Assembly: GCF_002803155.1 (NCBI RefSeq)
Contig: NZ_NNBP01000001.1
Span: forward strand, 186,001-250,000
Direction of reading: 5' to 3'
DNA from: Streptomyces sp. CB02959
GTDB taxonomy: Bacteria; Actinomycetota; Actinomycetes; Streptomycetales; Streptomycetaceae
Length of the DNA: 64,000 nt
In this document: positions 45,301 to 53,074 of the stretch, piece by piece
Layout: every line of letters begins with the position of its first letter
Numbering within the stretch: the first letter of the stretch is position 1
Notes under the pieces: model-generated
The model's database searches: none
What the model was told of the DNA's origin: nothing
The model's input: only the letters and a program-made list of their open reading frames with translations
Translations under genes and position numbers: made by a program

Positions 45301-45401
45301 GACGCGGCGACCCGCGCCAGCGCGTCGCCCAGCGCGGTGAGTTCGGCCGCGCGGCCGACGAAAACGGGACTGACGGGTCTGCTTTCCACAGTGCCGAGCA
45401 T
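42303..45401 (-). CDS. LAL-type LuxR transcriptional regulator with N-terminal AAA ATPase
   Basis: A 1032-aa STAND/LAL regulator. The Walker A motif GGEAGVGKTRL (~residues 43-53) follows VSPVFVGRAAEL. LVILVEDLHWAD is the Walker B region. TPR-like helices fill the middle, and a LuxR helix-turn-helix ends the protein (LTPRERDVLRLVADGRSNRQ, then IADTLFISPKTASVHVSNIL). Such proteins activate nearby or unlinked genes when a ligand permits ATP-driven assembly. Its target is not evident. The start is taken at ATG 45401; a GTG at 45467 with GGAGAGG upstream is equally possible. Confidence 0.92.
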   Translation of the reverse strand: MLGTVESRPVSPVFVGRAAELTALGDALARVAASREPQALLIGGEAGVGKTRLIEEFCETARGSGAQVALGGCIEIGSEGLPFAPFSSILHTLNAHLRDELAAAVSGQEGELARILPELGEPAGETRGEEVGRARLFELTARLLERLAAHRTLVILVEDLHWADRSTRELFAYLLRTLHDAGILLVATYRSDDIHRRHPLRPFLAEIDRMRTVRRIELNRFNRDEVRSQIAGIRGSEPAEDTVDRVFKRSEGNAFFVEELARGLADGCLHGLSDPLRDLLLVRVEALPEDAQRVVRIAAEGGSTVEHELLAAVCQMPEDDLIEALRAAVGSNALVPTQDGTGYRFRHALVREAVVDDLLPGERTRLNRRYAQALETDPALVRSEVCATRLASYWYKAHDAAKALPAVLAASVQARRRHAYAEQLRLLDRALELWDDAPPEVRQGVRPVDYAEGYPACGCDDDALRFLDLLAEIAVAARLSGDSERAFMITKRALRYLRTENDPLRTAWFLAQRSRLCQGTGRGDGWEDLGKAQELMRGLPPSSVHATVTAAVASWQMLHEPGPGTFTTAERAVELARLVGDEEAELNSRVTLAGLRVDAGDVEGGLDEFRTVLDRVVERGYFAVIGRGHINLPGTLEGVGRSREAVAVTDQGIELTTRYGLKNAASWVLSNRAESLQSLGRWAEAGRAAADARRLAQNSLALALAASRHTALALDEGDLAAAERELAVAQEYYGTHDPQQQHALPMARHALRLAARQGRILDVRAILVQVALDTGFAPGLHRYAWPLLWSATTAEADARGLPTAGPGRPEILARIRHAAKGLARLSPVWDAHGAAVEAELRRAEGRESPDAWAEAVAAFEPLERPHELAWCCRRWAESLLHGTERATLGLDGRTPREVAVLLLGQAHTAAVDMGAQPLIGELELLAQRARIPLAGRPAPAAGPAAGSPPPAAPAESLGLTPRERDVLRLVADGRSNRQIADTLFISPKTASVHVSNILAKLGVSGRGEAGAVAHRLRLFAEPAPDKEPAPAT

Positions 45402-45489
45402 CGCACAGGGGTCCGACAATGCGGCAGTGGTTTCCGGCACACCGGGGGCGTCTTCGCTGGTCCGCACGGCCGTGGGCCTCTCCGGTGGG

Positions 45490-45678
45490 TCAGGCGGCGG
45501 CGCGCCGTACGCGCCCCCGCCGGGCCCTGGCCGTCCTCACCTGCCCTTCGGGATCGTCGCTCGCAAAGTGGGCGGCGTCCCGCGTCGCTTCGGCGGCCTC
45601 GCGCACCAGGCGGCGGCGGTCGGACTGGCGGCGCAGCTCCTCGTAGCGGACCCGGAGCTCCAGTTCGGTGGCGTACAT
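45490..45678 (-). CDS. Small Arg/Glu-rich helical protein (62 aa)
   Basis: Starts MYATELELRVRYEELRRQSD and continues with alternating charges to an Arg-rich end, giving a probable amphipathic helix or coiled coil. AAGGGGAG lies 5 nt before the ATG. It is 88 bp upstream of the LuxR gene on the same strand, so co-transcription is possible. Similar short YATELE-type proteins are common in Streptomyces. No function known to me. Confidence 0.75.
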   Translation of the reverse strand: MYATELELRVRYEELRRQSDRRRLVREAAEATRDAAHFASDDPEGQVRTARARRGRVRRAAA

Positions 45679-45932
45679 GAGGTCTCCCCTTGGGGTGAGG
45701 CGGTGGTGACGCCCGGTCGGTTGCCGGGCGCCTTCGGCCACCACTCTCGTCGCCCAGGGGGGTCCGCCACATCGGGAGAGTTCCCGATCTCCGGGCCCGG
45801 TTCGGGGCCCGGAAACCGGGGCGGCGGGCGGCCGGGGGCTTAGAAACAGTCGTCCCGGGACCTGAGGGCCTTAGGAATGGTCCACCGCACGCAAGGGGCC
45901 TTAGGTGCGCCCGCCGCCGTCCTCAGGAGGGC

Positions 45933-46646
45933 TCAGGCGCCGCCGCCGGGTGCCTTAGGGATGCTGGGCATGGCGGCGAACAGGTCGAGGTACATCCCCG
46001 CCGAGATGATCAGCCCGAGCAGGCCGAGCACCAGTCCGCCCCAGGCGACGGCCCGCACCCAGGTGGGGCGCCGGCCGGTCAGCACCACCGCGGCGACGAG
46101 CATGGCGAGCACCGCGAACACCCCGTTGACCAGGGCGGTGGTGTGCCAGGGGGCGCCGTAGACGGCGGCGATCTGGTCGGTGGCCTTGCCGGACTGGAGC
46201 TTGATCTGGCCCAGCAGCGTCTGCCGTTCGGCGAGCAGGGTGCCGAGCCAGGTGCCGGTGACGGAGGCGAAGCCGAGGCCGGCGGCCACCACGGCTCCGG
46301 CGCCGGCGGCCGCACCGGCGGCGGGGGCTCCGGCGGGGTCGGCCGCGGTCTCGTCGCCGGTCTCCTCCTGGTCGTCCTCGTCGGTGCCGCTCCCGGACTC
46401 GGCCGCGTCGGCCGCATCACCGGTCCCGGTCGCCCCGGCGGTTTCGGGCTCCCCGCCGGTCTCCGACTTCTCCTCCGTTACGGCCTTCTCCCCGGCCTTG
46501 GTCGGCTCCCCGGCCTTCGTCGTCTCCGTGGCCTTCGTCGTCTCCGTGGCCTTCGTCGTCTCCGTGGCCTTCCCCGCCGCCGCGGTCCCCGTGTCCTCGG
46601 CGCCGGTCGTCTCGTCGTCGGTTCGCTTGTCGGTCGTCGTTCCCAT
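45933..46646 (-). CDS. Membrane protein with an acidic Thr/Glu-repeat N-terminus
   Basis: A 237-aa protein. The first ~110 residues are disordered and acidic, with three tandem KATETT units encoded by exact 18-bp DNA repeats near 46515-46572. Residues ~115-237 carry three or four hydrophobic helices (GAVVAAGLGFASVTGTWLG, VFAVLAMLVAAVVLTG, WGGLVLGLLGLIISAGMYL). The ATG is at 46646. Upstream is a tandem GACTCTCA repeat. No domain I recognise; probably a cell-envelope protein. Confidence 0.8.
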   Translation of the reverse strand: MGTTTDKRTDDETTGAEDTGTAAAGKATETTKATETTKATETTKAGEPTKAGEKAVTEEKSETGGEPETAGATGTGDAADAAESGSGTDEDDQEETGDETAADPAGAPAAGAAAGAGAVVAAGLGFASVTGTWLGTLLAERQTLLGQIKLQSGKATDQIAAVYGAPWHTTALVNGVFAVLAMLVAAVVLTGRRPTWVRAVAWGGLVLGLLGLIISAGMYLDLFAAMPSIPKAPGGGA

Positions 46647-46670
46647 GGGCGCGACCGTAGGTGCCGCGTC

Positions 46671-46689
46671 TGAGAGTCGTATGAGAGTC
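46671..46689 (-). promoter_or_regulatory. Tandem direct repeat GACTCTCA with 11-bp step
   Basis: On the - strand GACTCTCA occurs at 46689-46682 and again at 46678-46671, 25 bp before the membrane-protein gene. Two octamers one helical turn apart are the usual layout of a response-regulator dimer site. Confidence 0.4.
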
Positions 46690-46771
46690 GCTCCGCCCGG
46701 GGGGACACCGACGGAGGGCGGAGCGACACGGGGAACCGACGGGAACCGCGCCCGGCGCGGCCGGCCGGTCG

Positions 46772-47299
46772 TCAGGCCGGCTGGCCGCGGTCCCGGCCGG
46801 TGCGCGGGCTCTGCACGGGGCTCTGCCGGGCCCCTCCGGTGGCGGTGTCGATCAGGATCTGCCGGGCCCTGGCGACGTTGTCCGCCCGGACGGCCCGGCC
46901 CATCGCCGCGCGGGCCGCGGCGGGCGAGGTCTCCGGTGGGACCACCAGCAGCGAGAAGTAGTCGCGGTCGCCGCGGGTGATGAGGACGGTGTCGTCGCCG
47001 ATCGGGAAGGAGTCGATGTGGACGATCCGGTCGCCGATGGTCAGCCGGGTGGGCAGGGCCTCCCAGGCGCTCGCGTCCAGTCCGACGCGCAGCACGGGGC
47101 CGAGGTGCCGGGTGAGTGCGGTGACCAGTCCGGGCAGCTCGGCGCCGATGTCGCGGGAGCGCGGCCACCAGGCGCCGTCGAGGATCCCTTCGCGGGACTG
47201 GGTCGTCGCCAGCCTCAGGAGGGCCGTGCCGGGCTGGACGGTCTCGTGGACCGCGTCCGGTAGGAGTTTCGGAGTGTCCGGGGTGTCGGTGCCGGCCAT
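46772..47299 (-). CDS. DUF5994 family protein
   Basis: A 175-aa protein with GAWWPRSRDIGAELPGLVTAL and a later LITRGDRDYFSLLVVPPET block, typical of the Streptomyces DUF5994 group. No membrane segment; a basic C-terminal tail. The ATG is at 47299 without a strong ribosome site. Function unknown. It is divergent from two coupled small genes, with a large perfect inverted repeat in the shared region. Confidence 0.85.
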   Translation of the reverse strand: MAGTDTPDTPKLLPDAVHETVQPGTALLRLATTQSREGILDGAWWPRSRDIGAELPGLVTALTRHLGPVLRVGLDASAWEALPTRLTIGDRIVHIDSFPIGDDTVLITRGDRDYFSLLVVPPETSPAAARAAMGRAVRADNVARARQILIDTATGGARQSPVQSPRTGRDRGQPA

Positions 47300-47378
47300 G
47301 GTGTTCCGCCCGCCTGCGGTGCGTGTGCCCGCGGTTTACCGTGCCGACGCCGGCGCGGCCGCCGGCGTACGGAAGCCT

Positions 47379-47437
47379 CGGTGCCTCCACGGTACTCCGG
47401 GGCCGTAACGACGCCCCGGAGTACCGTGGAGGCACCG
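47379..47437. repeat. Perfect 25-bp inverted repeat, 9-bp spacer
   Basis: Arms 47379-47403 and 47413-47437 are fully complementary over 25 bp, separated by CGTAACGAC. It lies in the divergent region between the DUF5994 gene and two small + strand genes, about 80 bp from the former start, so it is not at a gene end. Terminators normally occupy convergent or downstream positions. It may be an operator, a structured leader or a small mobile-repeat relic. Confidence 0.8.
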
Positions 47438-47534
47438 GAGGCACGTCGCACACCAGTTCCGTAGCGGGTGTCGTTTCCGGCGAGCGACGACACCGGGCCG
47501 CGGTCGGGGGCGGGCCTGGGGACAGGATCGCATC

Positions 47535-47768
47535 ATGACTCCGAGCACCGAACGTGCGACACCTCCGGCCCCCGCGGCCGACGCCGAGAACCTCCGCACC
47601 GCCCGCCGCCGCGCCGACGCGGAAGCGGCGGCCCGCGACGCGCGGGAGACGCGATGCGAGGAGGAGACGTGGGACGCGGAGGGCGGTGCGGCGGCTCCCG
47701 AGGCCCCGGTCGTGCACGGGCCGCCGGTCCGGGGGCCGGCACGCCGCCCGAAGGGCGTGAGGACATGA
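47535..47768 (+). CDS. Small Ala/Arg/Glu-rich protein (77 aa)
   Basis: Its stop overlaps the start of the next gene (ATGA at 47765-47768), which argues for translation. ACAGGA lies ~9 nt before the ATG. Composition is low complexity: an Ala/Arg/Glu helix for residues ~15-45, then Pro/Gly. No recognised domain. The support is the coupling and position, not homology. Confidence 0.5.
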   Translation: MTPSTERATPPAPAADAENLRTARRRADAEAAARDARETRCEEETWDAEGGAAAPEAPVVHGPPVRGPARRPKGVRT

Positions 47769-48202
47769 CGAACTCCCTCGCCGTGGCCGCGATCATCACC
47801 ATGATCATCGCTGCCGGCTTCCTGATCCAGCTGCTCAACGCCGGGCACGAAGCCCGGACCGTGGTGCTCCGCGGCGGCAGGGCGCCGGCGCCCCCGGCCG
47901 ACCGCGCCGACTCACCGTTCCCCAGCCAGGAAGCCGCCATGGAGCCCGCCGAAGCCCCGCCCCTGAGCGGCCGGGCCGAGGTGCGGATCGTCGCCGCGAC
48001 CCCGGAGGCCGCGCGCCGGGTCGCCGAGAAGCTGCGCCGCAGCTACGCGACCACCGAACAGCGCAGCTACCCCGCGGGCAGCGACGGCGGCACCCGCCTC
48101 CATCTCACCGTGGACACCACCCGCGCGGCCCAGCCCGCCCGGTCCTGGCTGGTGTCCGGGCGGTCGGCCGGGAAGGACCGGCCGCACACGGACGAACTCT
48201 GA
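47765..48202 (+). CDS. Single-pass membrane protein (145 aa)
   Basis: An N-terminal signal anchor (SLAVAAIITMIIAAGFLIQL, residues 4-23) is followed by a Pro/Ala linker and an ~80-residue soluble domain (GRAEVRIVAATPEAARRVAE, then RLHLTVDT) that looks like an alpha/beta ferredoxin-like fold. GTGAGG precedes the ATG. It is translationally coupled to the 77-aa gene. Probably faces outward or is membrane-tethered. Function unknown. Confidence 0.75.
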   Translation: MTNSLAVAAIITMIIAAGFLIQLLNAGHEARTVVLRGGRAPAPPADRADSPFPSQEAAMEPAEAPPLSGRAEVRIVAATPEAARRVAEKLRRSYATTEQRSYPAGSDGGTRLHLTVDTTRAAQPARSWLVSGRSAGKDRPHTDEL

Positions 48203-48237
48203 GCGGCCCGGGCCCGCTCCCGCCCGGCACAGGCTGT

Positions 48238-48288
48238 CCGGCGGATCAGCACCGGGCAAGGGCTCGGCCGGCGGATCAGCGCCGGGCA
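48238..48288. repeat. 21-bp direct repeat at the MMPL gene 3' end
   Basis: CCGGCGGATCAGC(A/G)CCGGGCA occurs at 48238-48258 and 48268-48288, one mismatch, 30-bp step. The second copy spans the stop codon of the MMPL transporter, so this looks like a short tandem duplication of the gene end. Confidence 0.7.
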
Positions 48289-50501
48289 GTGCCCTGGACC
48301 TCCGCCGGTGCCCGCGCGTCGTCGCGCTCGTCCGTCCGCTCCGCCGGGGTGCCGGGTTCCGCCGGGGGTTCGATGCTCAGTCGCGGCAGCCGGCGTTCCA
48401 GCCAGGCCGGCAGCCACCAGTTGGCGCCGCCCAGCAGGTGCATCAGGGCCGGGACCAGCAGTGTGCGGAGGACGAAGGCGTCCAGGGCGACGGCCGCGGC
48501 GAGGCCGATGCCGAACATCGCGATGATCCGGTCGCCGCTGAGGACGAACGCCCCGAAGACCGCGATCATGATCACCGCGGCCGAGTTGATCACCCGGCTG
48601 GTCTCGGCGAGCCCGACCCGTACGGACCGCCGGTTGTCGCCCGTCCGCTGCCACTCCTCGTACATCCGGCTGACCAGGAAGACCTGGTAGTCCATGGAGA
48701 GCCCGAAGAGCACCGAGACCATGATGACCGGGAGGAACGGCTCGATGGGGCCGGCGCTGCCCAGGCCCAGCGCCTCGCTCCCCCACCCCCACTGGAAGAC
48801 CGCGACGACGATCCCGAAGGACGCGGCGACCGCGGCGAGGTTCATCAGCGCGGCCTTGAGGGGGATGCCGATGCTGCGGAAGGCGAGCAGCAGCAGGACG
48901 GAGCCGAGGCCGATGACGGCGCCCATGAAGAGCGGCAGTTTGCCGATGATGACGTCGGCGAAGTCGTCGTAGCCGGCGGTGACCCCGCCGACCCGCACCT
49001 TCAGCGTGGTGCCGTCCGCCGCGTCCGGCAGTACGTCGGTGCGCAGCCGGTCGACGAGGTCGGAGGTCCGCTGGGACTGCGGTGAGCTGTCCGGTACGAC
49101 GGTGATCACGCCGGTGGCGTGGCCGCCGTCGAACTCCGGGCCGCTGACCTCGGCGACGCCGGGGGTGTCCCGGAGGGTGTGCGGGAGCTTGTCGAAGGCG
49201 AGCCGGTCGGTGGCGCCGTCGAGCGAACCGACCAGCGTCAGCGGCCCGTTGAAGCCGGGCCCGAAGCCGTCCGCCAGCAGGTCGTACGCCTTGCGGGTGG
49301 TGGCGGTGGCCGGGTCGTTGCCCTGGTCCGAGGTGCCCAGGTGGAGTCCGAGGGTGGGCACCGCGAGGGTGAGCATCACGGCGGCCGCGGCGGCGCCGAG
49401 CAGCTTGGGGTGGCGTTCGACGAAGCCGGCCCAGCGGGCGGCCGGGCCGGTGCCCGGGTCGGGCCGCGGCCCCTCTGCGGCCAGCCGGCGGCGCTCGCGG
49501 CGGCTCAGGGCACGGGTCCCGATCACGCCGAGCAGGGCGGGCAGCAGGGTGACGGCGGCGGCGACGGTGAGGACGACGGTGAGCGAGGCGGCCAGCGCGA
49601 CGCCGTTGAGGAAGCCCAGCCGCAGGGTGAGCATGCCGAGCAGGGCGATGCAGACGGTGGCACCGGCGAAGACCACCGCGCGCCCGGACACCGCCAGCGC
49701 GCGTTCGGCGGACTCCTGCACGGTGAGTCCGGCGCGCAGCCCCTTGCGGTGCCGGGTGACGATGAAGAGCGCGTAGTCGATGCCCACGCCGAGGCCGATC
49801 AGCATGCCCAGCATCGGGGCGAAGTCGGCGACCGTCATGGCGTGGCCGAGCAGGCTGATCCCGGCGGAGGCGGTGCCGACGGCGGCCAGCGCGGTGACGA
49901 TCGGCAGCAGGGTCGCGGCGAGCGACCCGAAGGCGAGGAAGAGCACCACGGCCGCCGCGGCCAGCCCGATGATCTCCGGGAGTCGTTCGTGCGGCGCCTG
50001 GGTGAGGGCGACACCGCTGCCGCCCAGCTCGACCTGGAGGCCGTTGCCGGCCGCCGCGCGGGCGGTGCTGACGACCGCGCGGGCCTGGGCCGCGGGCAGG
50101 TCGTCGGACGAGCTGCGGAAGGTCACCGAGGCGTAGGCGGTGCGTCCGTCGTGGCTGATCTGCCCGGCGCCGCCCGGTCCGTAGGGGCTCTGGACGTCGG
50201 CGACGCCGGGCAGCCGGCCGACCTCGGCGAGGGTGTGCGTCATGGTCGTGCGGACCGCGGTGGAGCGGACGGTGCCGGCCGCGGTGTGCCAGACGATGGT
50301 GTCGCTGTCGCCGGCGCGGTCCGGGAACGCCTTGGCCAGCAGGGCGCCGGCCTGCCCGGATTCGGTGCCGGGGACCGCGTAGTCGGTGGAGTAGGCGCTT
50401 CCGATCACGCCCGCGGCAACGGTCGTCCCGGTGAGGGCGGCGAGCCAGAGGAGGATCACCACGAGGCGGCGCCTGAGGCACCAGCGGGCCAGAGCGGTCA
50501 C
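48276..50501 (-). CDS. MMPL family RND transporter
   Basis: A 741-aa inner-membrane transporter with 12 predicted helices in two homologous halves. Each half has a large extracytoplasmic loop, and the signature membrane motifs are GVGIDYALFIVTRHR and GLSMDYQVFLVSRMYEEW. MMPL proteins export lipids, siderophores or drugs using the proton gradient. It stands alone without a neighbouring biosynthetic cluster or regulator. The GTG at 50501 follows CCGGAAG. Substrate unknown. Confidence 0.92.
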   Translation of the reverse strand: MTALARWCLRRRLVVILLWLAALTGTTVAAGVIGSAYSTDYAVPGTESGQAGALLAKAFPDRAGDSDTIVWHTAAGTVRSTAVRTTMTHTLAEVGRLPGVADVQSPYGPGGAGQISHDGRTAYASVTFRSSSDDLPAAQARAVVSTARAAAGNGLQVELGGSGVALTQAPHERLPEIIGLAAAAVVLFLAFGSLAATLLPIVTALAAVGTASAGISLLGHAMTVADFAPMLGMLIGLGVGIDYALFIVTRHRKGLRAGLTVQESAERALAVSGRAVVFAGATVCIALLGMLTLRLGFLNGVALAASLTVVLTVAAAVTLLPALLGVIGTRALSRRERRRLAAEGPRPDPGTGPAARWAGFVERHPKLLGAAAAAVMLTLAVPTLGLHLGTSDQGNDPATATTRKAYDLLADGFGPGFNGPLTLVGSLDGATDRLAFDKLPHTLRDTPGVAEVSGPEFDGGHATGVITVVPDSSPQSQRTSDLVDRLRTDVLPDAADGTTLKVRVGGVTAGYDDFADVIIGKLPLFMGAVIGLGSVLLLLAFRSIGIPLKAALMNLAAVAASFGIVVAVFQWGWGSEALGLGSAGPIEPFLPVIMVSVLFGLSMDYQVFLVSRMYEEWQRTGDNRRSVRVGLAETSRVINSAAVIMIAVFGAFVLSGDRIIAMFGIGLAAAVALDAFVLRTLLVPALMHLLGGANWWLPAWLERRLPRLSIEPPAEPGTPAERTDERDDARAPAEVQGTARR

Positions 50502-50819
50502 GGGCTGCTTCCGGTCGTGCGCCGATATCTCCCGGGAGCGGGTGGTGCCGAACGCGGACGGACGGGGCGGGGGGGGTGGGGGGACGGGGGCCGGTGCGGG
50601 GGCTGCCGCGGCCGTTGCCGGTACGGCGGCCCCGCTTCCGAGTGCAGAGTGTCAGCCCGAAAAGATCCTTTGTCCCCTTTGTGGACTTCCCCACAGAGAC
50701 GACAGCGGAGGCAACCCGGCCTGTTTATCGGGCGGTTATTCCCCGCAAAAGCCCCTTAACGGACTTTCCCTCCTTTATCCCGCTCCCCGGATCCGACCCC
50801 CGCCCCGCTCACCCAGTGA
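50502..50819. other. 318-bp gap upstream of the MMPL gene
   Basis: No convincing ORF. Holds a G-rich run on the + strand (about 50564-50590). An AT-richer stretch (50655-50780) contains a TGTGG-N6-CCACA dyad (50680-50695). This is probably the MMPL promoter region. Confidence 0.4.
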
Positions 50820-52937
50820 TCACCCGGTGACCGACTCCTTGCCGTTCTCCACGTGCCCCATCAGCCGGCGGTGGAAGGAACCGTCCTCGGCGGTCTTCAG
50901 CTCCAGGTCGTACCAGCCGTGCGCGTCGCCGGCGGCGTGCGCGACGGTGCGGGTGCCGCCGGCCCGTACGACCAGCGTGCGCGGCGCGGTGTCCGCGTAG
51001 GCCAGCGGGGTCAGGGTGACGGTGAGATCGGTGCCGCCCGGGTTGATCAGGGTCAGGTGCAGTTCCCGGCGCGCGGCGTCGATCCGGGAGCCGATCCGGA
51101 CGCCCGCGGCGGCCCCCTGCGCGGTGCCGGCGAACTCCCGCCGGAAGCCGTTGGGCCCGGTCACCGTGAAGCGGTAGCCGCCGCCCTTGACCGGCACCGC
51201 CCACTCCGTCGGCTTGCGGACGTCCCGGTGCTGCGGGGTGTCGAACTCCTTGGCGTACGGATGGAGCGCCAGGTGCGCCGACGCGGTGCCGCCGTTCCGC
51301 ACCGCCAGGCGGAAGGTGCCGGCGCCCGGGTCGAAGCCGCCGTCGGCGTCCGGCTGGTAGGGCAGCGCGCGGGCCGGGCGGGTGCCGTGCTCCTGCTGGG
51401 GCAGCGCCTGGTGGACCGGCGGCAGCGGCTTCCAGCGGCCGCTGAACGGCGGGATCGGGCCGGGCTGGTGGACGGTCGGCTGCCTGCGGCCGCGCGAGAA
51501 GTCGAAGGCGGTGGTCAGGTCTCCGCAGACGGTCCGCCGCCAGGCGCTGATGTTGGGCTCCTCGATCCCGGTCCAGCGCTCCAGGAACCGGGTGATCGAG
51601 GTGTGGTCGAAGACCTGCGAGCAGGCGTACCCGCCCACCGTCCAGGGCGAGATCACCAGCATCGGGACCCGCATCCCGAGCCCGACCGGCTTCCCCTCCC
51701 AGAACTCGCCCGCGGTCCCGGCCGGCGGCACCGGCGGCGGCACATGGTCGAAGAACCCGTCGTTCTCGTCGTACGTCAGGAACAGCGCGGTGTGCCGCCA
51801 GACGTCCGGGTGGCTGCCCAGCGCGTCCAGGACCTTGTAGACGAGGGTGGCGCTCTCGATGGGCGAGGAGTCGCCGGGATGCTCGGAGTCGGCCGCGGAC
51901 GGGACGATGTACGACACCTCGGGCAGCTTCCCGCTCGCCACGTCGGCGGCGAACGCGGCGACCGTGGAGTGCGGATCGCCACGCCGCAGCGCCCGCTCGA
52001 ACAGGCTCCGCTCGGCCTTGCTCAGCGCCTTGACGCCGTCCTCCAGGAGGCCCGCCAGCCGGGTGCGCTCGGCGTCGCTCGCACCGGCCAGCTTCCCGTA
52101 GTAGGCGGTCATGTTGTGCACCCCGTCCACCTTGGCCAGGGCCTTGTGCGCGACCGCCTTGAAGGAGGCGTAGAACTCCAGGTTGTTGTCGGTGAAGTTG
52201 TCCCACTCCTGGTAGACCCGCCAGGTGCGGCCCGCCTTCTCCAGGCGCTCGGGGTAGGTGGTCCAGGTGTAGCCGGTGTGCGTGTCCTCGTCGTACGCGT
52301 CGTTGCCGACCGCCCGCTTGCCGCTGCCCGGTTCGAAGCCGGTCCAGCCGCTGACCAGGTGGTTCCGGTTGGGGCTGGTGGAGGAGTGGATCGAGGAGTG
52401 GTACGCGTCGCAGACCGTGAAGGTGTCGGCGAGTTCGTAGTGCAGCGGGACGTCCTGGCGGTCGTAGTGCGCCATGGTCGCGGAGGACTTGGCGGCTGTC
52501 CAGTTGTCCATCCAGCCGTTGTTCCAGGCCCGGTGGCCGCCCTCCCAGCTGTGGTCCAGAGCGCCGATGTACTGGAGGTCCTTCTTCTGGGCGGCGGCCG
52601 CCTCGCGCACCGGGAAGGGCAGGACGTGCTGGGCGCCCGGCGGGCCCGGCTGCTCGAAGACGCTGCCGCCGCCGGGCAGTTCGACGGCGTTGCGGTCGGC
52701 GAAACCGCGGACGCCGCGCAGCATCCCGAAGTAGTGGTCGAAGGAACGGTTCTCCTGCATCAGGACGACGACGTGCTTGATCTCCCGGAGTCCACCCCCA
52801 CCGCGCGGCACGGGCCGGGCCGCGTCCTGTGCCAGCGCCTGCTGGAGCGACGGCGGCAGCAGCGACCCGGCCACCGCCGCGCCCGCCGCCGCCGCGCCAA
52901 CTCCCAGTACCCGTCTACGAGATACCTCCGGTGCCAC
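50820..52937 (-). CDS. Secreted phosphocholine-type phospholipase C
   Basis: A 705-aa Tat-exported phosphoesterase of the PlcC/acid phosphatase superfamily, expected to cleave phosphatidylcholine or sphingomyelin. The Tat signal is SRRRVLGVGAAAAGAAVAGS. Catalytic-domain motifs are VLMQENRSFDHYFGMLRGVR, SSTSPNRNHL, DSEHPGDSSPIESA and TYDENDGFFDHV. Two C-terminal DUF756-type domains (~500-705) follow. The GTG at 52937 was chosen over a TTG six bases upstream because GGGAGG lies 6 nt before the GTG. Confidence 0.94.
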   Translation of the reverse strand: MAPEVSRRRVLGVGAAAAGAAVAGSLLPPSLQQALAQDAARPVPRGGGGLREIKHVVVLMQENRSFDHYFGMLRGVRGFADRNAVELPGGGSVFEQPGPPGAQHVLPFPVREAAAAQKKDLQYIGALDHSWEGGHRAWNNGWMDNWTAAKSSATMAHYDRQDVPLHYELADTFTVCDAYHSSIHSSTSPNRNHLVSGWTGFEPGSGKRAVGNDAYDEDTHTGYTWTTYPERLEKAGRTWRVYQEWDNFTDNNLEFYASFKAVAHKALAKVDGVHNMTAYYGKLAGASDAERTRLAGLLEDGVKALSKAERSLFERALRRGDPHSTVAAFAADVASGKLPEVSYIVPSAADSEHPGDSSPIESATLVYKVLDALGSHPDVWRHTALFLTYDENDGFFDHVPPPVPPAGTAGEFWEGKPVGLGMRVPMLVISPWTVGGYACSQVFDHTSITRFLERWTGIEEPNISAWRRTVCGDLTTAFDFSRGRRQPTVHQPGPIPPFSGRWKPLPPVHQALPQQEHGTRPARALPYQPDADGGFDPGAGTFRLAVRNGGTASAHLALHPYAKEFDTPQHRDVRKPTEWAVPVKGGGYRFTVTGPNGFRREFAGTAQGAAAGVRIGSRIDAARRELHLTLINPGGTDLTVTLTPLAYADTAPRTLVVRAGGTRTVAHAAGDAHGWYDLELKTAEDGSFHRRLMGHVENGKESVTG

Positions 52938-53074
52938 GCCCAACCTCCCAGTCGACAGTCAATGGTCTTCGGTCAGCCCATTGAGGTGTTGCGAGCGGGA
53001 CGGTAGTGCCCCCCCATGGCCGGCGATAGGTATCCGAGTGACGACTTTGGAAACAGATGACCACCAGCCGCTCG

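Noticed and set aside
46515..46572. 18-bp repeats as a regulatory or CRISPR element
   Set aside because: They are in frame inside the membrane-protein gene and encode KATETT units; they are coding low-complexity repeats.
52938..52943. TTG start for phospholipase C
   Set aside because: GGGAGG abuts the TTG directly, leaving no spacing, whereas it is 6 nt from the GTG at 52935-52937.
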